64,000 nt of DNA from Streptomyces sp. SN-593 (GCF_016756395.1 NZ_AP018365.1:1364001-1428000), one strand, 5' to 3'; counted from the first letter of the stretch, positions 1-9,002 are shown. Program-made: numbers and translations. The notes: generated by a model from the sequence alone, not told the origin.

Positions 1-153
1 CCCCTCGTTGAGGACGGCAAGGCTCATCACCCGCCAGCGCAGCTCCACGGGCCGCAGGAGCGCCACTTCGTGCATCCAGCGCGACGCGATCCACGCCCAG
101 GGGCACTGCGGATCGAACCAGAAGTCGACAGGGGTCGGGGTGCCTTGCGCCAC
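1..153 (-). CDS. DsbA-family mycothiol-dependent reductase (Rv2466c-like), 3' part cut off
   Basis: Only the first 51 codons lie in the window; the gene runs off the left edge. It starts with GTG at 153-151, preceded by a good GGAGG ribosome binding site about 8 bases upstream. Residues 10-21 read [12 protein letters not shown], the CPWA-type active site at the N-terminus of a thioredoxin fold, followed by SRWMHEV and [13 protein letters not shown]. These are hallmarks of the actinobacterial Rv2466c/MrxC family, cytosolic reductases that work with mycothiol and can reduce nitro compounds. It lies 47 bases downstream of the hemY-like gene on the same strand and may be its operon partner. It is probably a housekeeping gene outside the cluster. 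Family assignment is confident; the substrate is unknown. Confidence 0.85.
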   Translation of the reverse strand, partial: MAQGTPTPVDFWFDPQCPWAWIASRWMHEVALLRPVELRWRVMSLAVLNEG

Positions 154-200
154 GTCGGGCCTCCAAACGGACGGAACGGGGATGCGGTCGGGGACGGCGC

Positions 201-1673
201 TCAGTCCTGGGCGGGCACGGCGGCCGGCACGGCCTCGCGCAGCGAGTCCAGCACCTGGTCGACGGCCTTGAGCGCGCTGACCACGCACTGGCCGATGCCC
301 ACGCCGTCGTACAGGGCGCCGCACACCGCGAGGGAGGGCTGCGCCGCCACCGACGCGCGGATGCGCTCCACCCGGTCGAGGTGGCCGACCGTGTACTGGG
401 GCACCGCGTCGGCCCAGCGGGTCACGCGCGACGCCACCGGGGCGCCCGCCACCCCGGCCGCGCCGGCGACCTCGGCCGCCGCGAGCGCGACGAGATCGGC
501 GTCGTCGCGCCCCAGCACGTCGCCGTCGCCGCTCCCCCCGGCCTGGCAGCGCACGATCTCCACCTCCCCGGCCATGTGCGGCCACTTGACGGTGGAGAAA
601 GTGACCACCTTCATCGGCCGCCCGTCCACCGCGGGCACCCGGTAGCCGCTGTGGCCCCGGGCGCGCATCGCGGCGAGCGCGTCCCGCGGGTAGGCGAGGG
701 TGATGATCACCGAGCCGGCGTGCGGGACGGCGGCGAGCGCCGCGGTGGCGTCCGCGGTCCCGGGGAGCCCGGCGAGCAGCCGGCCGGTCGCTCCGGCCGG
801 CGCGGCCAGGACGACGGCGTCCGCGTCGACGGTCCCGGGGCCGGCGGCGCCGTCCACGCCCAGCCGCCAGCCCTGCGCGCCGCGGGCGAGGGTGCGCACC
901 GCGGCGCCGGTCCGCACCACCGATCCCGGCGACTGCGCCAGCAGGGCGTCGGCGAGCACCCGCGGCAGCCTGCCGAGCCCGCCGACCAGGGTGGAGATGC
1001 CCGTCGGCGGCCGCACCCCGTCCTCAGGCAGCGGCGGGATCAGCGCGCCGGCCGCCTGCGCCAGGGAGGGGTGCCGGCGGGCGGCGCCGACCAGCGGGGA
1101 CAACGTCGCCGCCAGCGACAGCTCTTCGGCGCGGCCGAAGTAGGCGTCGGCCAGGAACGGGTCGACCAGCCGGTCCACGACCTCGCGGCCGAAGCGTCCC
1201 CCCACGAACTCCGCCACGGAGACGTCGCCCTGCGGCGCGGCCATGGGCAGCACGGCGTCCTCGCGCGCCCGCTCCACCGCGGCCTCGGACAGGATGCCGG
1301 ACGCGGCCAGCTCGTCCATGTCGCAGGGCACGCCCATGAACTGGCGGTCCGGCAGCGGGCGGACGGCGTCCCCGGTCCGGATCCCCATCGCCTTGGTGCC
1401 CGCCGAGACGACCCGGTCGTCGAGCCCGGCCTCCCTGAGCAGACGGGCGGTCTTGGGGCGCCGGGCGTACGTCGACTCCGCGCCCTCGTCGATGACGGTG
1501 CCCGCCAGTTCCGAGACGGCGAGCTGCCCGCCGATCCGCGACGATCCCTCCAGGACCGTCACCCTTACCGGTTCGTTCCGCAGGAAGAACGCCGCCGCCA
1601 ACCCCGCGACTCCGCCCCCGACGACGACCACGTGCGGAACTCCGCGCGTCTGAGCCATTCCGTTGTCCGCCAT
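201..1673 (-). CDS. hemY: HemY-type protoporphyrinogen/coproporphyrinogen oxidase
   Basis: A 490-aa FAD enzyme of the HemY family, which oxidises coproporphyrinogen III (in Gram-positives) or protoporphyrinogen IX in haem synthesis. The N-terminal dinucleotide-binding motif [13 protein letters not shown] is at about residues 15-27, followed by [20 protein letters not shown]. The C-terminus carries the family signature [13 protein letters not shown] and a [16 protein letters not shown] segment. The ATG at 1673 is preferred over the in-frame ATG at 1658 because GGGAG lies about 9 bases upstream. The same frame stays open far upstream, so earlier starts are possible but lack support. No hemE or hemQ is visible in the window. 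It is followed by the CPWA reductase and diverges from the hydrolase at 1878. A flavin oxidase recruited by the cluster cannot be excluded. Confidence 0.85.
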   Translation of the reverse strand: MADNGMAQTRGVPHVVVVGGGVAGLAAAFFLRNEPVRVTVLEGSSRIGGQLAVSELAGTVIDEGAESTYARRPKTARLLREAGLDDRVVSAGTKAMGIRTGDAVRPLPDRQFMGVPCDMDELAASGILSEAAVERAREDAVLPMAAPQGDVSVAEFVGGRFGREVVDRLVDPFLADAYFGRAEELSLAATLSPLVGAARRHPSLAQAAGALIPPLPEDGVRPPTGISTLVGGLGRLPRVLADALLAQSPGSVVRTGAAVRTLARGAQGWRLGVDGAAGPGTVDADAVVLAAPAGATGRLLAGLPGTADATAALAAVPHAGSVIITLAYPRDALAAMRARGHSGYRVPAVDGRPMKVVTFSTVKWPHMAGEVEIVRCQAGGSGDGDVLGRDDADLVALAAAEVAGAAGVAGAPVASRVTRWADAVPQYTVGHLDRVERIRASVAAQPSLAVCGALYDGVGIGQCVVSALKAVDQVLDSLREAVPAAVPAQD

Positions 1674-1877
1674 TCCGCCGGCTCCCTCATGGATGGGTGT
1701 GGCCCCAGTGTGGGAAGGGGGGCCGGCAGTTCCGGTCGAGTCCGGGTGGACCCGCGCGCCGGCCCCGCCGGGGTGCTGCGGACCCGCGGGGGTGCGATCC
1801 GCACTCGACCGGCCGTCCACCGGGGTGCCGGACATTGGCGGTACCGACCACCACCAGCCCAGCGTGAGGAGAGCGCC
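1674..1877. promoter_or_regulatory. Divergent intergenic region between hemY-like gene and hydrolase
   Basis: This 204-base stretch separates two divergently transcribed genes and must hold both promoters. I see single half-sites resembling the StrR-type motif (CGGTCGAGTCC near 1735 and GCACTCGACCG near 1800) but no paired palindrome with the right spacing, so no operator is claimed. No coding gene was seen. Confidence 0.4.
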
Positions 1878-2654
1878 ATGCGGAAGGTCGTATCGCGGGA
1901 CGGCACGACGATCGCCTACCGGAGCGCGGGCGAGGGCCCGCCGATCATCCTGATGAACGGCGCGTTCCGCGACCACACGATCTTCGACTCCCTCGTTCCC
2001 GAACTGGCGCCGCACTGCACCACCTACGTCTACGACCGGCGGGGGCGCGGCGAGAGCGGGGACGCTCCCGCGTACGCCGTCGAGCGGGAGATCGAGGACC
2101 TCGCCGCGCTGATCGAGGAGGCCGGCGGCGAGGCGGTCGTGTTCGCCGGGTCCACCGGGGCCAACCTGGCACTCGAAGCGGCCATGGCCGGCGTGCCGAT
2201 CACCCGGCTCGCGCTGCACGAACCGTACTTCCGCACCGGCGGCCATCCGAAGCCCCCGGCCGACTGCATGGAGGTCCTGCGCGGGCTGCTGGAAGACGGC
2301 CGCCGCGGCGAGACCGCGGAGTACTGGCTCTCCGAACTGCTCGGCCTGACCCCCGAGGTCCTCGTGGAGTGGCGGCGCGGCCCGCTGTGGGCGACGAACG
2401 AGGAGAACGCCCACACCCTCGTCTACGACACCACCATCCTGGGCGACTTCGACGTGCCGACCGAGCGGCTCGCGCGGCTGCGGGTGCCGGCCCTGGTCGT
2501 GTACAGCGAGAACACCGGCGACTGGCTGCGCGACGCGGCCCGCGCGACCGCGCGCGCCCTGCCGAACGGGTGGGGCATGGGGCTGCCCGGCTCGTGGCAC
2601 CGGGTGCAGACCGACGTCCTCGGCCGGGTCCTCGCCGGGTTCGCCCTGGGCTGA
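1878..2654 (+). CDS. alpha/beta-hydrolase
   Basis: A 258-aa cytosolic alpha/beta-hydrolase. The ATG at 1878 follows a GAGGAG site. The oxyanion region LMNGAFRDH (residues 26-34) and the YDRRGRGESG turn (about 52-61) are typical. The nucleophile elbow reads A-G-S-T-G-A, so the serine is present but the first glycine of GxSxG is Ala. The late histidine lies in GSWHRVQ. It diverges from hemY and converges on the NmrA-like gene, with two strong hairpins between. Being single and at the cluster edge, its role is open: esterase or thioesterase-like release, or epoxide/ester tailoring. Hydrolases occur in kinamycin/fluostatin-type clusters, but no orthology is claimed. Confidence 0.75.
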   Translation: MRKVVSRDGTTIAYRSAGEGPPIILMNGAFRDHTIFDSLVPELAPHCTTYVYDRRGRGESGDAPAYAVEREIEDLAALIEEAGGEAVVFAGSTGANLALEAAMAGVPITRLALHEPYFRTGGHPKPPADCMEVLRGLLEDGRRGETAEYWLSELLGLTPEVLVEWRRGPLWATNEENAHTLVYDTTILGDFDVPTERLARLRVPALVVYSENTGDWLRDAARATARALPNGWGMGLPGSWHRVQTDVLGRVLAGFALG

Positions 2655-2673
2655 CCGGCCGTGGGCGGCGGCG

Positions 2674-2708
2674 GGCACGGCCCGCGGACCTGGTCCGCGG
2701 GCCGTGCC
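2674..2708. terminator. Strong hairpin between convergent genes
   Basis: A perfect 15-bp inverted repeat (GGCACGGCCCGCGGA on the left arm) with a 5-base loop lies 20 bases after the hydrolase stop. There is no T-run, as is usual for Streptomyces. It probably terminates the hydrolase transcript. Confidence 0.75.
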
Positions 2709-2812
2709 GTGCCGTGCCCGCCGCGCCCTTCCCGGGCGCGGCAACGCGCCGCGCCTCCGAACCCGCCGGGCGCGGGGAGAGGGCAGCCGCTCCCGCCCAC
2801 CCGCGGCGCGCG

Positions 2813-2848
2813 GGGGGCCCGCCACCGCTGCCGCGGTGGCGGGCCCCC
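2813..2848. terminator. Second strong hairpin between convergent genes
   Basis: A perfect 15-bp inverted repeat (left arm GGGGGCCCGCCACCG) with a 6-base loop lies 22 bases beyond the stop of the minus-strand NmrA-like gene. It likely terminates that operon, acting back-to-back with the hairpin at 2674. Confidence 0.75.
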
Positions 2849-2870
2849 GGCGCTGCCGCGCCGCCCCCGG

Positions 2871-3746
2871 TCAGTGCCCGGCGCCGGCCGGCGGGGTCCA
2901 GTTCGCCCGCAGCCAGGTCTCCAGGCCGACCAGGTCCGGCCTGACGCGCCGCAGCGCGGGCAGGTCCGCGCGGTACCCCTCCCGGTCCAGCCAGTCGAAC
3001 ATCAGGGCCAGGTCCGCGCGGGCCGCCCGCAGCGGCCCGAAGGACTGCTGCGCGTACCGGGTCGGGATGCCGGAGACGCGCTCGAACGCCGCGGCCATCT
3101 GCGGCCCCGTCAGCTCGTCGCCGGCGATCTCGACCTGCCGGCCCAGCCACGTGTCCGGGTCGTCGAAGGCGTCCGCCGCGAAGGCGCCGATGTCGCTGGT
3201 CGCGATGACCTGCACCGCGACCTCGGGGCGCAGCCACAGGCCCAGCACGAGCCCGCCGTCCGCGGGACGCGGCCCGATGTCGCGCAGCACGTCGTGGAAC
3301 ATGGTCGGCCGCAGCACGGTCGCCGGCAGGCCGAGCTTCTGGATGTGCTGCTCGATGTTCCACTTGCTCTCGAAGTGCGGGATGCCGCTGGAGCGTTCGG
3401 CGCCGCCCACCGAGCTGTACACGAAGTGGGCGACACCCTCCGCCGCGGCGGCGTCCGCCACCGCCTTGCCGTGCCGCTCCTCGGCCGCCGACCCGCCCGG
3501 CGTGCGGAAGGTCTGGACGCTGAACACGCCCCGCACCCCCGCCATCGCCGCGCGCAGCGACGCCTCGTCCTCGAAGTCGCCGGGCACCAGGGCCGCGCCC
3601 GCCGCGGCGAGCGCCCGGGCCGCCGGGGACTCGGGCGCGCGCACCAGCGCGCGCACCGACCGCCCCCGGCGCAGCAGTTCGCGGGCCGTGGCGCCGCCCT
3701 GCTTGCCGGTTCCGCCCAGTACCAGGACCGTCCCGTCCACCGTCAC
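2871..3746 (-). CDS. NmrA-like NAD(P)-binding protein
   Basis: A 291-aa NmrA/HSCARG-type protein of the atypical SDR superfamily. The Rossmann motif [13 protein letters not shown] is at about residues 8-20. [26 protein letters not shown] continues the fold; the usual catalytic Tyr-x3-Lys is not evident there, as in NmrA-like redox sensors. GTG at 3746 was chosen because GGAGG lies 6 bases upstream; a second GTG two codons later is possible. It is the last gene of the minus-strand group reading from 7914. Such proteins appear in aromatic polyketide clusters as quinone reductases or regulators. Which applies here cannot be read from the sequence. Confidence 0.75.
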   Translation of the reverse strand: MTVDGTVLVLGGTGKQGGATARELLRRGRSVRALVRAPESPAARALAAAGAALVPGDFEDEASLRAAMAGVRGVFSVQTFRTPGGSAAEERHGKAVADAAAAEGVAHFVYSSVGGAERSSGIPHFESKWNIEQHIQKLGLPATVLRPTMFHDVLRDIGPRPADGGLVLGLWLRPEVAVQVIATSDIGAFAADAFDDPDTWLGRQVEIAGDELTGPQMAAAFERVSGIPTRYAQQSFGPLRAARADLALMFDWLDREGYRADLPALRRVRPDLVGLETWLRANWTPPAGAGH

Positions 3747-3837
3747 CGTCTGCCTCCGTCTCGGCTGCCTCAACCGCCTGGTAGATGTGGGTGCCCGGCG
3801 GCACCCGGGAACCGCGGTACCGCCCTGCTTCCGAACT

Positions 3838-3917
3838 GCCGTGGTGCCGTGGTGCCGTGATGCCGTGATGCCGCGTTGCGTCGGGCGCTTCGGGCGCTTC
3901 GGGCGCTTCGGGCGCGT
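3838..3917. repeat. Two abutting short tandem repeat tracts
   Basis: From about 3838 to 3877 an 8-bp unit (CCGTGGTG and variants CCGTGATG, CCGCGTTG) repeats about five times. From about 3882 to 3917 a 9-bp unit (CGGGCGCTT) repeats four times, the last copy diverged. The tracts sit immediately downstream of the stop of the TfdB-like gene, within the 173-base gap before the NmrA-like gene. They probably expand by slippage. They could act as a spacer or weak attenuator between the two genes. Confidence 0.8.
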
Positions 3918-3919
3918 GC

Positions 3920-5698
3920 CTAGGCCGTGGCCCGGTCCGCGCCGGTGCCGGCGAGGACGCGGGAGAGCGCGTCGGCCAGTACGGCCGCCGGGTCCTCCGC
4001 CGCGGTCGCGGCGCGCCAGGCGACGTGGTTGTCGGGGCGCACCAGGACCGCGCCGTCCGCGGCGGTCTCCCTGACGGCCGCCCACCCGCCGTCGACGTCG
4101 GCGTACTGCGCGCCGGTACCGATCCGGACCGCGGTGACCGGCACGCCGAGCTTCTCCGCCGCCTGTGCGGCCGCCTCGCACCACGCGGTCCCCTCCGCGC
4201 CGGTGAACAGGACGAAGCCGCGGGCGGGGCCGGCCAGGTCGTGGGTCGACACGCGCCGGCCCTCGTGCTCCAGCCAGGCGTGCGGCAGCCGGTGGCCCGG
4301 CCGGGTGGTCGGGTGGTAGACGTCGCGCATCGGGGTGCGCGGCGGCGGCGCGCTGCCGTCGGGGACGACCGCGCCCTGCTCGTAGGCGAAACCGACCTCC
4401 AGGTCGTGGGCCTGCCCGCCGGCCCGGTGGGTGTCGAGGATCTCCGCGGTCCGCGCCCGGACCACCTCGCCGATCGGGGACTGCTCGAAGAACCTGGCGA
4501 ACATCCGCTCCCGGCGCTGGGCGGGGGCGTGCGGGCCGAGGCCGACGGTCTCCAGCACCGTCTGGTGGTGGGAGGCCGCGGACACCGCCCAGTCGACGTT
4601 GTGCCGGCACACCGGCCGCCGCTCCGCCTCATAGGTGTCGAGGAGGCTGTCGCCGGCCCGGCCGGACAGCACCGCGGCCAGCTTCCAGGCGAGGTTGTGG
4701 GCGTCCTGGATACCGGAGTTGAGGCCCAGCCCGACGGTCGGCGGCTGCCGGTGCGCGGAGTCGCCGGCCAGCAGCACCCGGCCCTTGCGGTAGTGCTCGG
4801 CGACCAGTGCCTCCACCGTCCAGTTCGTCACGTGGTGGAGCGTCAGTTCCAGGTCGGGCACCCCCAGCAGCTCCCGGATGCGGGCGGTGACCGCCTCCTC
4901 GTCGAGGCGGCCGTCCGGCATCGGCGGGAAGTGCAGCACCCACTCCTCGCACGCCTTGCCCCAGCTCGGGCCCATCTCGATGAGGTTGCTGCACAGGTCC
5001 GGGTCGTAGGCGTTGAGGAAGTGGGTGAGGAGGGTGCCCTCCTGCCACCAGGGCGACAGGTCGGCGGCGAAGTAGGCGGTGGTGACGTCGAGGAGGCCGT
5101 GCAGGCCCTGCATCTCGATGCCGAGCGCGCTGCCGACCGTGCGGCCGCCGTCGGCCCCGATGAGGTACTGCGCGGTGACGGTGGTGGTCTCCCCCGTGGC
5201 CACCTCGCGGATCTCGGCGACGACCCGGTCGCCCCGGTCCTCGAAGCCGGTCATCTCGTGGCCGAACAGCACGCGTCCGGGATTGCGCTCCTGCGCGGTG
5301 CGGCGCAGGATCGGCTCCAGCCTGACCTGCGGCAGCTTGACCGGCAGGACGGGGCCGGCCGCCGCGTACCTCTCGCGCAGCACGCCGCCGCCGAAGGCGT
5401 CCATCTCGTGGATCAGCCGCGCGTCCATCTCCCCGCCGCCGGTGAGCGAGGTGAGCCAGCGCAGGCCGCCGAACAGCTCCAGGGGCGCGCCCTGTTCGAC
5501 CATCGGCGCGTCGAGTCCGTGCTGCCGGAAGATCTCCATGGTGCGCTGGTTGAGGTAGTGCGCCTTCGGCACGTGGGCGGTGTCCGCGTGCCGTTCCACC
5601 AGCAGGTGGGCCACGCCGTGGTCGGACAGGAAGTTGGAGGCGGCCAGGCCGCATCCGCCGCCGCCCACGATCAGAACCGGTACCTCGACTGCTGCCAT
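3920..5698 (-). CDS. TfdB-type FAD-dependent aromatic hydroxylase
   Basis: A 592-aa class A flavoprotein monooxygenase resembling 2,4-dichlorophenol 6-monooxygenase. The FAD motif [13 protein letters not shown] lies at about residues 9-21. The DG motif [14 protein letters not shown] is near 185, and the second FAD motif [20 protein letters not shown] is near 330. A C-terminal thioredoxin-like domain follows, as in phenol hydroxylases. The ATG at 5698 has AGGAAGG upstream. It would hydroxylate a phenolic ring of the polyketide with NAD(P)H and O2. It is distinct in length and sequence from the five PgaE-like oxygenases in the rest of the cluster. A catabolic role is possible, but it lies within a group of cluster-type tailoring genes. 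Confidence 0.88.
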   Translation of the reverse strand: MAAVEVPVLIVGGGGCGLAASNFLSDHGVAHLLVERHADTAHVPKAHYLNQRTMEIFRQHGLDAPMVEQGAPLELFGGLRWLTSLTGGGEMDARLIHEMDAFGGGVLRERYAAAGPVLPVKLPQVRLEPILRRTAQERNPGRVLFGHEMTGFEDRGDRVVAEIREVATGETTTVTAQYLIGADGGRTVGSALGIEMQGLHGLLDVTTAYFAADLSPWWQEGTLLTHFLNAYDPDLCSNLIEMGPSWGKACEEWVLHFPPMPDGRLDEEAVTARIRELLGVPDLELTLHHVTNWTVEALVAEHYRKGRVLLAGDSAHRQPPTVGLGLNSGIQDAHNLAWKLAAVLSGRAGDSLLDTYEAERRPVCRHNVDWAVSAASHHQTVLETVGLGPHAPAQRRERMFARFFEQSPIGEVVRARTAEILDTHRAGGQAHDLEVGFAYEQGAVVPDGSAPPPRTPMRDVYHPTTRPGHRLPHAWLEHEGRRVSTHDLAGPARGFVLFTGAEGTAWCEAAAQAAEKLGVPVTAVRIGTGAQYADVDGGWAAVRETAADGAVLVRPDNHVAWRAATAAEDPAAVLADALSRVLAGTGADRATA

Positions 5699-5871
5699 TG
5701 TGGTCCTTCCTGGAGGTGCAGCCTCACGATCACGGGGCTGCCGCACGGGCCGGGCCGCCGGTCGCCGGTCGGCCCGCCGCGTCCTGGCACTGACGCGGAC
5801 TGGGGTGGTGCTCAGCGGTGCTCTTCGGACGCGCCGCTCTCGTAGCCTGGCGACGGTGTCTGTAGCCGCGG

Positions 5872-6651
5872 TCAAGGACGGGTGGACAGGCCCGCGCGGC
5901 GGCGGGCCGCCTCGGCGAGCGCCCGGTGGAAGCGGTCGTCCTCGGTCTGGCCCACCTCCCACTGCACGCCCACCGCGAAGGGGCGGCCCTCCGCCTCGAC
6001 CGCCTCGACGGTCCCGTCCGGGGCCCACGCGGTGGCGGCCAGTCCGGTGCCGATCCGGTCGGCGGCCTGGTGATGGTGGCAGAACGACTCGGCGGCGCCG
6101 TCGCCCAGCACCTCCGCGACGCGGCTGCCCGGCCGGAGCTCCAGGGCGTGCCGGCCGAAGGTGAAGTCCGCCGTGGCCGGGCGGTGGGCGTCGCCGCCCG
6201 TGGTGTCGGGCAGGTGCTGGTGCAGGGTGCCGCCGCACCGGACGTTCAGGAGCTGCATGCCGCGGCAGACGGCGAGCAGCGGCAGTTCCGCCTCCAGCGC
6301 GGCGCCGATCAGCGCGAGTTCGGCACGGTCCAGGTCCGGGCGGAAGGCCCGGGTCGCGCGGTGCGCGTCCTGGCCGTACAGCGCCGGGTCGACGTCCGGC
6401 CCGCCGGGCACCAGCAGGCCGTCGAGCGTGCCGACGAGGTCCTCGGCGCCGTGCCCCGGCGGCAGGACCACCGGTACGCAGCCCGCGGCCGCGAGGAAGT
6501 CCACGTGCGACTGGAGTGCCAGGCTCACCGTCATCGCCGCGCCCTGGAGGGTGACCGGCGCCGTCCGCGCGCAGATCCCGACGACCGGGCGCCGCTCCCG
6601 CCGCTCCGCCGCCCGCGATCCGGCCGGCGGCTGTTTCGCCGCGGCCCTCAC
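5872..6651 (-). CDS. Class I glutamine amidotransferase-like gamma-glutamyl hydrolase (peptidase C26, PuuD-like)
   Basis: A 259-aa member of peptidase family C26, whose PuuD members cleave gamma-glutamyl amides such as gamma-Glu-GABA. Visible parts are VPGGPDVDPALYG, the nucleophile elbow AVCRGMQLLNV with the catalytic Cys, the conserved CHHHQAAD, and QWEVGQTEDDRFHRAL, which normally holds the His/Glu pair. Here the canonical 'QWHPE' reads QWEVGQ, so the catalytic His may have shifted or been lost. The GTG at 6651 overlaps the Rieske stop as GTGA and has no ribosome binding site of its own, implying translational coupling. In this cluster the likely interesting substrate is gamma-glutamylhydrazine or a gamma-glutamyl-protected product. 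That is inference. Confidence 0.85.
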   Translation of the reverse strand: MRAAAKQPPAGSRAAERRERRPVVGICARTAPVTLQGAAMTVSLALQSHVDFLAAAGCVPVVLPPGHGAEDLVGTLDGLLVPGGPDVDPALYGQDAHRATRAFRPDLDRAELALIGAALEAELPLLAVCRGMQLLNVRCGGTLHQHLPDTTGGDAHRPATADFTFGRHALELRPGSRVAEVLGDGAAESFCHHHQAADRIGTGLAATAWAPDGTVEAVEAEGRPFAVGVQWEVGQTEDDRFHRALAEAARRRAGLSTRP

Positions 6652-6971
6652 GCCGGGGCCCCGGCGTCGGGTGCGACGTGGACGTAGCCGTCCTCGACCT
6701 TCACCCGGTAGGTGGTGATCGGGCGGGTCGCGGGCGGGTTGGAGGGGGCGCCGGTGCGCAGGTCGAAGCACGACCCGTGCAGCCAGCACTCGATGGTGCC
6801 GTCGTACACCTCGCCCTCGGCGAGGGACACCTCGGCGTGCGAGCACAGCTCGCCGACCGCGTAGACCGTGCCGCCGCTGCGGGCCAGCACGATCGGGGTG
6901 CCCTCGACCTCGACCGCGATCGCGCCGTCGGCCGGGACCTTCTCTTCCGGGCAGACCTTCACGAAGCTCAT
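6648..6971 (-). CDS. Rieske [2Fe-2S] ferredoxin
   Basis: A 107-aa soluble Rieske protein. The two cluster-binding boxes are C-S-H near residues 43-45 and C-W-L-H near 61-64, giving CxH and CxxH with a spacing of 15 residues. The ATG at 6971 follows AAGGAGGAG. Small Rieske ferredoxins donate electrons to oxygenases or dehydrogenases. Its stop overlaps the start of the gamma-glutamyl hydrolase, so the two are made together. The nearest redox partners in the window are the flavin oxygenases and the ferredoxin-linked hydrazine operon; no Rieske oxygenase alpha subunit or dedicated reductase is present. The function within the cluster is unknown. Confidence 0.9.
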   Translation of the reverse strand: MSFVKVCPEEKVPADGAIAVEVEGTPIVLARSGGTVYAVGELCSHAEVSLAEGEVYDGTIECWLHGSCFDLRTGAPSNPPATRPITTYRVKVEDGYVHVAPDAGAPA

Positions 6972-7164
6972 CGGTCCGGCTCTCCTCCTTCGTCGAATCG
7001 GCGGCCGCTCGGCTCCCGCCGCCCCGGGGTCCCGCGGGCGGGGGACCGGCCGCCCGCCACCCTGGTCGCCGGTCCTGGAGGACCGGCCGAGGAGGGCACG
7101 AGGACCGCTGTAGCGGCACGCGGGGCACCCCCGCGCCGCGCCCCCGCGCATGCGGCGCGGGCCC

Positions 7165-7914
7165 TCACCACGGCACCGGGCCGTCCTCCGACAGCGACGC
7201 GCCCGTCGGCCCGTCGGCGTCCAGCAGGGCCAGGCGGACGGCGATCACGGCGCCCTGCGCGGGGGTCCGCCCGCCGCGGTGGTGGTTGATGTCGGTGGCC
7301 ACCACGCCGGGGTGGGCCGCGTTGACCTTGACCGGCGTATCCCGCAGTTCCTTCGCGTACGCCAGCGTGAGGGCGTTGAGCGCGGTCTTCGAGGACTGGT
7401 AGGCGATCATGTTGACCGACGCGACCGGGGAGTCCGGGTCGGCGTGCAGGGTCAGCGATCCGATGTGGCTGGACATGTTGACGACGCGGCCCGCCGGGGA
7501 GCGGCGCAGCAGCGGCAGCATCGCGTTGGTCACGGTGACCACGCCGAAGACGTTGGTCTCGTAGACCGCGCGCAGGTCGTCGGCCGTCGCCTGGCTGGGG
7601 GCGCCGGTGAAGCCGCCGGCGACGCCGGCGTTGTTGACCAGGATGTCCAGGCGGCCGTGGTGCCGCTCGATCCCGGCGGCCGCCTCGGCCACGCTCACCG
7701 GGTCCGTCACGTCCAGGCGCAGCGGCACCGCGCTGACTCCCAGCGCCGCCAGCGCGTCGGCCGCCCGCTCGCCCCGCACCTCGTCCCGGGCGCCGACGAG
7801 CACGAGGGCGCCCCGCTCCCCCAGTTGGCGTGCCGTCTCGTAGCCGATCCCCTTGTTGGCGCCCGTGACGAGCGCGACCTTGCCGGTCACCTTGGCGGTC
7901 ACCTTCCCGGTCAT
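7165..7914 (-). CDS. Short-chain dehydrogenase/reductase
   Basis: A 249-aa classical SDR of carbonyl-reductase type. It has a TGANKGIGYET cofactor motif at about residues 18-28, NNAGVAGG near 97, a catalytic Ser in NMSSHIG and the YQSSK catalytic motif near 168, then HPGVVATDIN. The ATG at 7914 follows GAGAGGGGA. It would reduce or oxidise a keto/hydroxyl group of the polyketide with NAD(P)(H). It is the promoter-proximal gene of the minus-strand group (SDR, Rieske, hydrolase, TfdB-like, NmrA-like), divergent from the CMD gene. A StrR-type palindrome lies 180 bases upstream at 8094, so the whole group may be under the cluster activator. Confidence 0.88.
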   Translation of the reverse strand: MTGKVTAKVTGKVALVTGANKGIGYETARQLGERGALVLVGARDEVRGERAADALAALGVSAVPLRLDVTDPVSVAEAAAGIERHHGRLDILVNNAGVAGGFTGAPSQATADDLRAVYETNVFGVVTVTNAMLPLLRRSPAGRVVNMSSHIGSLTLHADPDSPVASVNMIAYQSSKTALNALTLAYAKELRDTPVKVNAAHPGVVATDINHHRGGRTPAQGAVIAVRLALLDADGPTGASLSEDGPVPW

Positions 7915-8409
7915 CGCGGCGTGTCCCCTCTCCGGTCTCTGGCGGTCCGATCCCCGGCGGGCCGAGCCCCTCGGCCCGTCCGGTGCCCCGGTGCGCCCGG
8001 TCTCCTCGACCGCGCGTGCGGGGCCCCCTTCCTCCCGTCGGAGGGGTCCCCCAGACTGTGCGCACCGGGGCCGCGGTTGTCGACGGCGGGCACGTTCAAC
8101 CGCGCAACTCCGCGGTCGAGCAGACCGGGTGGCGCGGTGCCGTCCGGTCGGCGCGACCCCGTCGGGGCGGTGGCCGCCGCCCCCGTGCGGTGCCCGCACG
8201 CACGGGACCCGCACGCACGGGACCCGCCGGCCGCTCACCGCCGCCGCGGCGTTCACTTGCCGGAGCGGCGCCCCGGGCGGCAGCCTGGGGCGCGGCATTC
8301 ACCGCAGAGCACCCCCTCGCGCCCGGCTCCGCCCCCGCCTCCCCGCCGTGCCGCCCGCGGGAGCGCGCCGCGTGGCGGGGAACGGCCCCGACTCCCAGGA
8401 GATGACCCG
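7915..8409. promoter_or_regulatory. Divergent promoter region of SDR and CMD genes
   Basis: This 495-base non-coding stretch separates the SDR operon (minus) from the CMD gene (plus). It contains the StrR-type palindrome at 8094-8121, a repeated ACGCACGGGACCCGC near 8206-8230 and otherwise low-information GC-rich sequence. No convincing small gene was seen in it. Confidence 0.6.
8094..8121. promoter_or_regulatory. StrR-type operator, site 1
   Basis: An interrupted palindrome GTTCAACCG-N10-CGGTCGAGC. The known StrR/NovG operator has the form GTTCRACYG-N11-CRGTYGAAC, so the half-sites agree and the spacer is one base shorter. It lies in the divergent SDR/CMD intergenic region. The cluster encodes its own StrR-like protein at 17884. 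Confidence 0.6.
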
Positions 8410-8856
8410 ATGCCACCCCGGATGAACAACCCCTCGCTCGTCGTGCCGGACGCCCTCCAGCCGCTGCTCGACCTGTCCAAGGTCATCGGCGGGACCGGCG
8501 TGCCGCAGCGGACGCTCGACCTGGTCCGGCTGCGGGTCAGCCAGATCAACGGCCGCCTCTACACGCTCCCGGCCGACCTGGGGAAGGCCGTGGAGGCCGA
8601 CGACCGCCTGCCCCAGGTGGCCGACTGGCGCGCGGCGTCCTGCTTCTCGGACGCCGAGCGCGCCGCGCTGGCACTGGCCGAGAGCACCACCGAGATCAGC
8701 GGCCAGGAGGACCCGGTGCCCGACGCGGTCTGGGAGGACGCCGAGCGGCACTTCAAGGAGCAGGAACTCGCCGCGCTGGTCCTCCACATCAGCCTGGTCA
8801 ACCTCTGGAACCGGGTCAACGTGTCCACCCGGCAGGTGCCGGCCGACTGGCGCTGA
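8410..8856 (+). CDS. CMD/AhpD-like protein lacking the CxxC motif
   Basis: A 148-aa protein of the carboxymuconolactone decarboxylase family, clearly paralogous to the protein at 33126: both share NNP at the start, GGxGVPxxTLDLVxLRxSQING, FxDAERAALALAE and the ending VxTxQVxxDW. Where the paralogue has INGCGPCVD this one reads INGRLYTLP, so both redox cysteines of the AhpD-type active site are gone. It cannot be a thiol peroxidase reductant; a cofactor-independent decarboxylase, isomerase or inactive role remains. The ATG at 8410 follows CAGGAG. It has no ECF41 gene beside it but does have the StrR-type site upstream. It could act on the polyketide scaffold. Confidence 0.8.
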   Translation: MPPRMNNPSLVVPDALQPLLDLSKVIGGTGVPQRTLDLVRLRVSQINGRLYTLPADLGKAVEADDRLPQVADWRAASCFSDAERAALALAESTTEISGQEDPVPDAVWEDAERHFKEQELAALVLHISLVNLWNRVNVSTRQVPADWR

Positions 8857-9002
8857 CGCCCGGCCGGCCCCGTCTCGGCCCGCCCCGTCTCGGCCCGCCC
8901 CGCCCCGCCCGGCCAGATCTCGTCCGCAGGGCTGTTGACTCGCCCGGAGGCGCGGGAAAGCATGCTGCCGGCCGACCGTACCGATGGAGGGAACACATCG
9001 CG

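Noticed and set aside
201..2825. An 874-codon open frame on the minus strand extending hemY far upstream over the hydrolase gene
   Set aside because: The extension past 1673 lies opposite the well-supported hydrolase, has no family resemblance and is the usual antisense opening in GC-rich DNA.
3838..3917. CRISPR array
   Set aside because: Units are 8-9 bp, directly adjacent and without spacers.
2200..4632. Long minus-strand frame (810 codons) and similar long frames opposite or within real genes
   Set aside because: Arg/Pro/Gly-rich translations without motifs; each overlaps a gene with clear domains in another frame.
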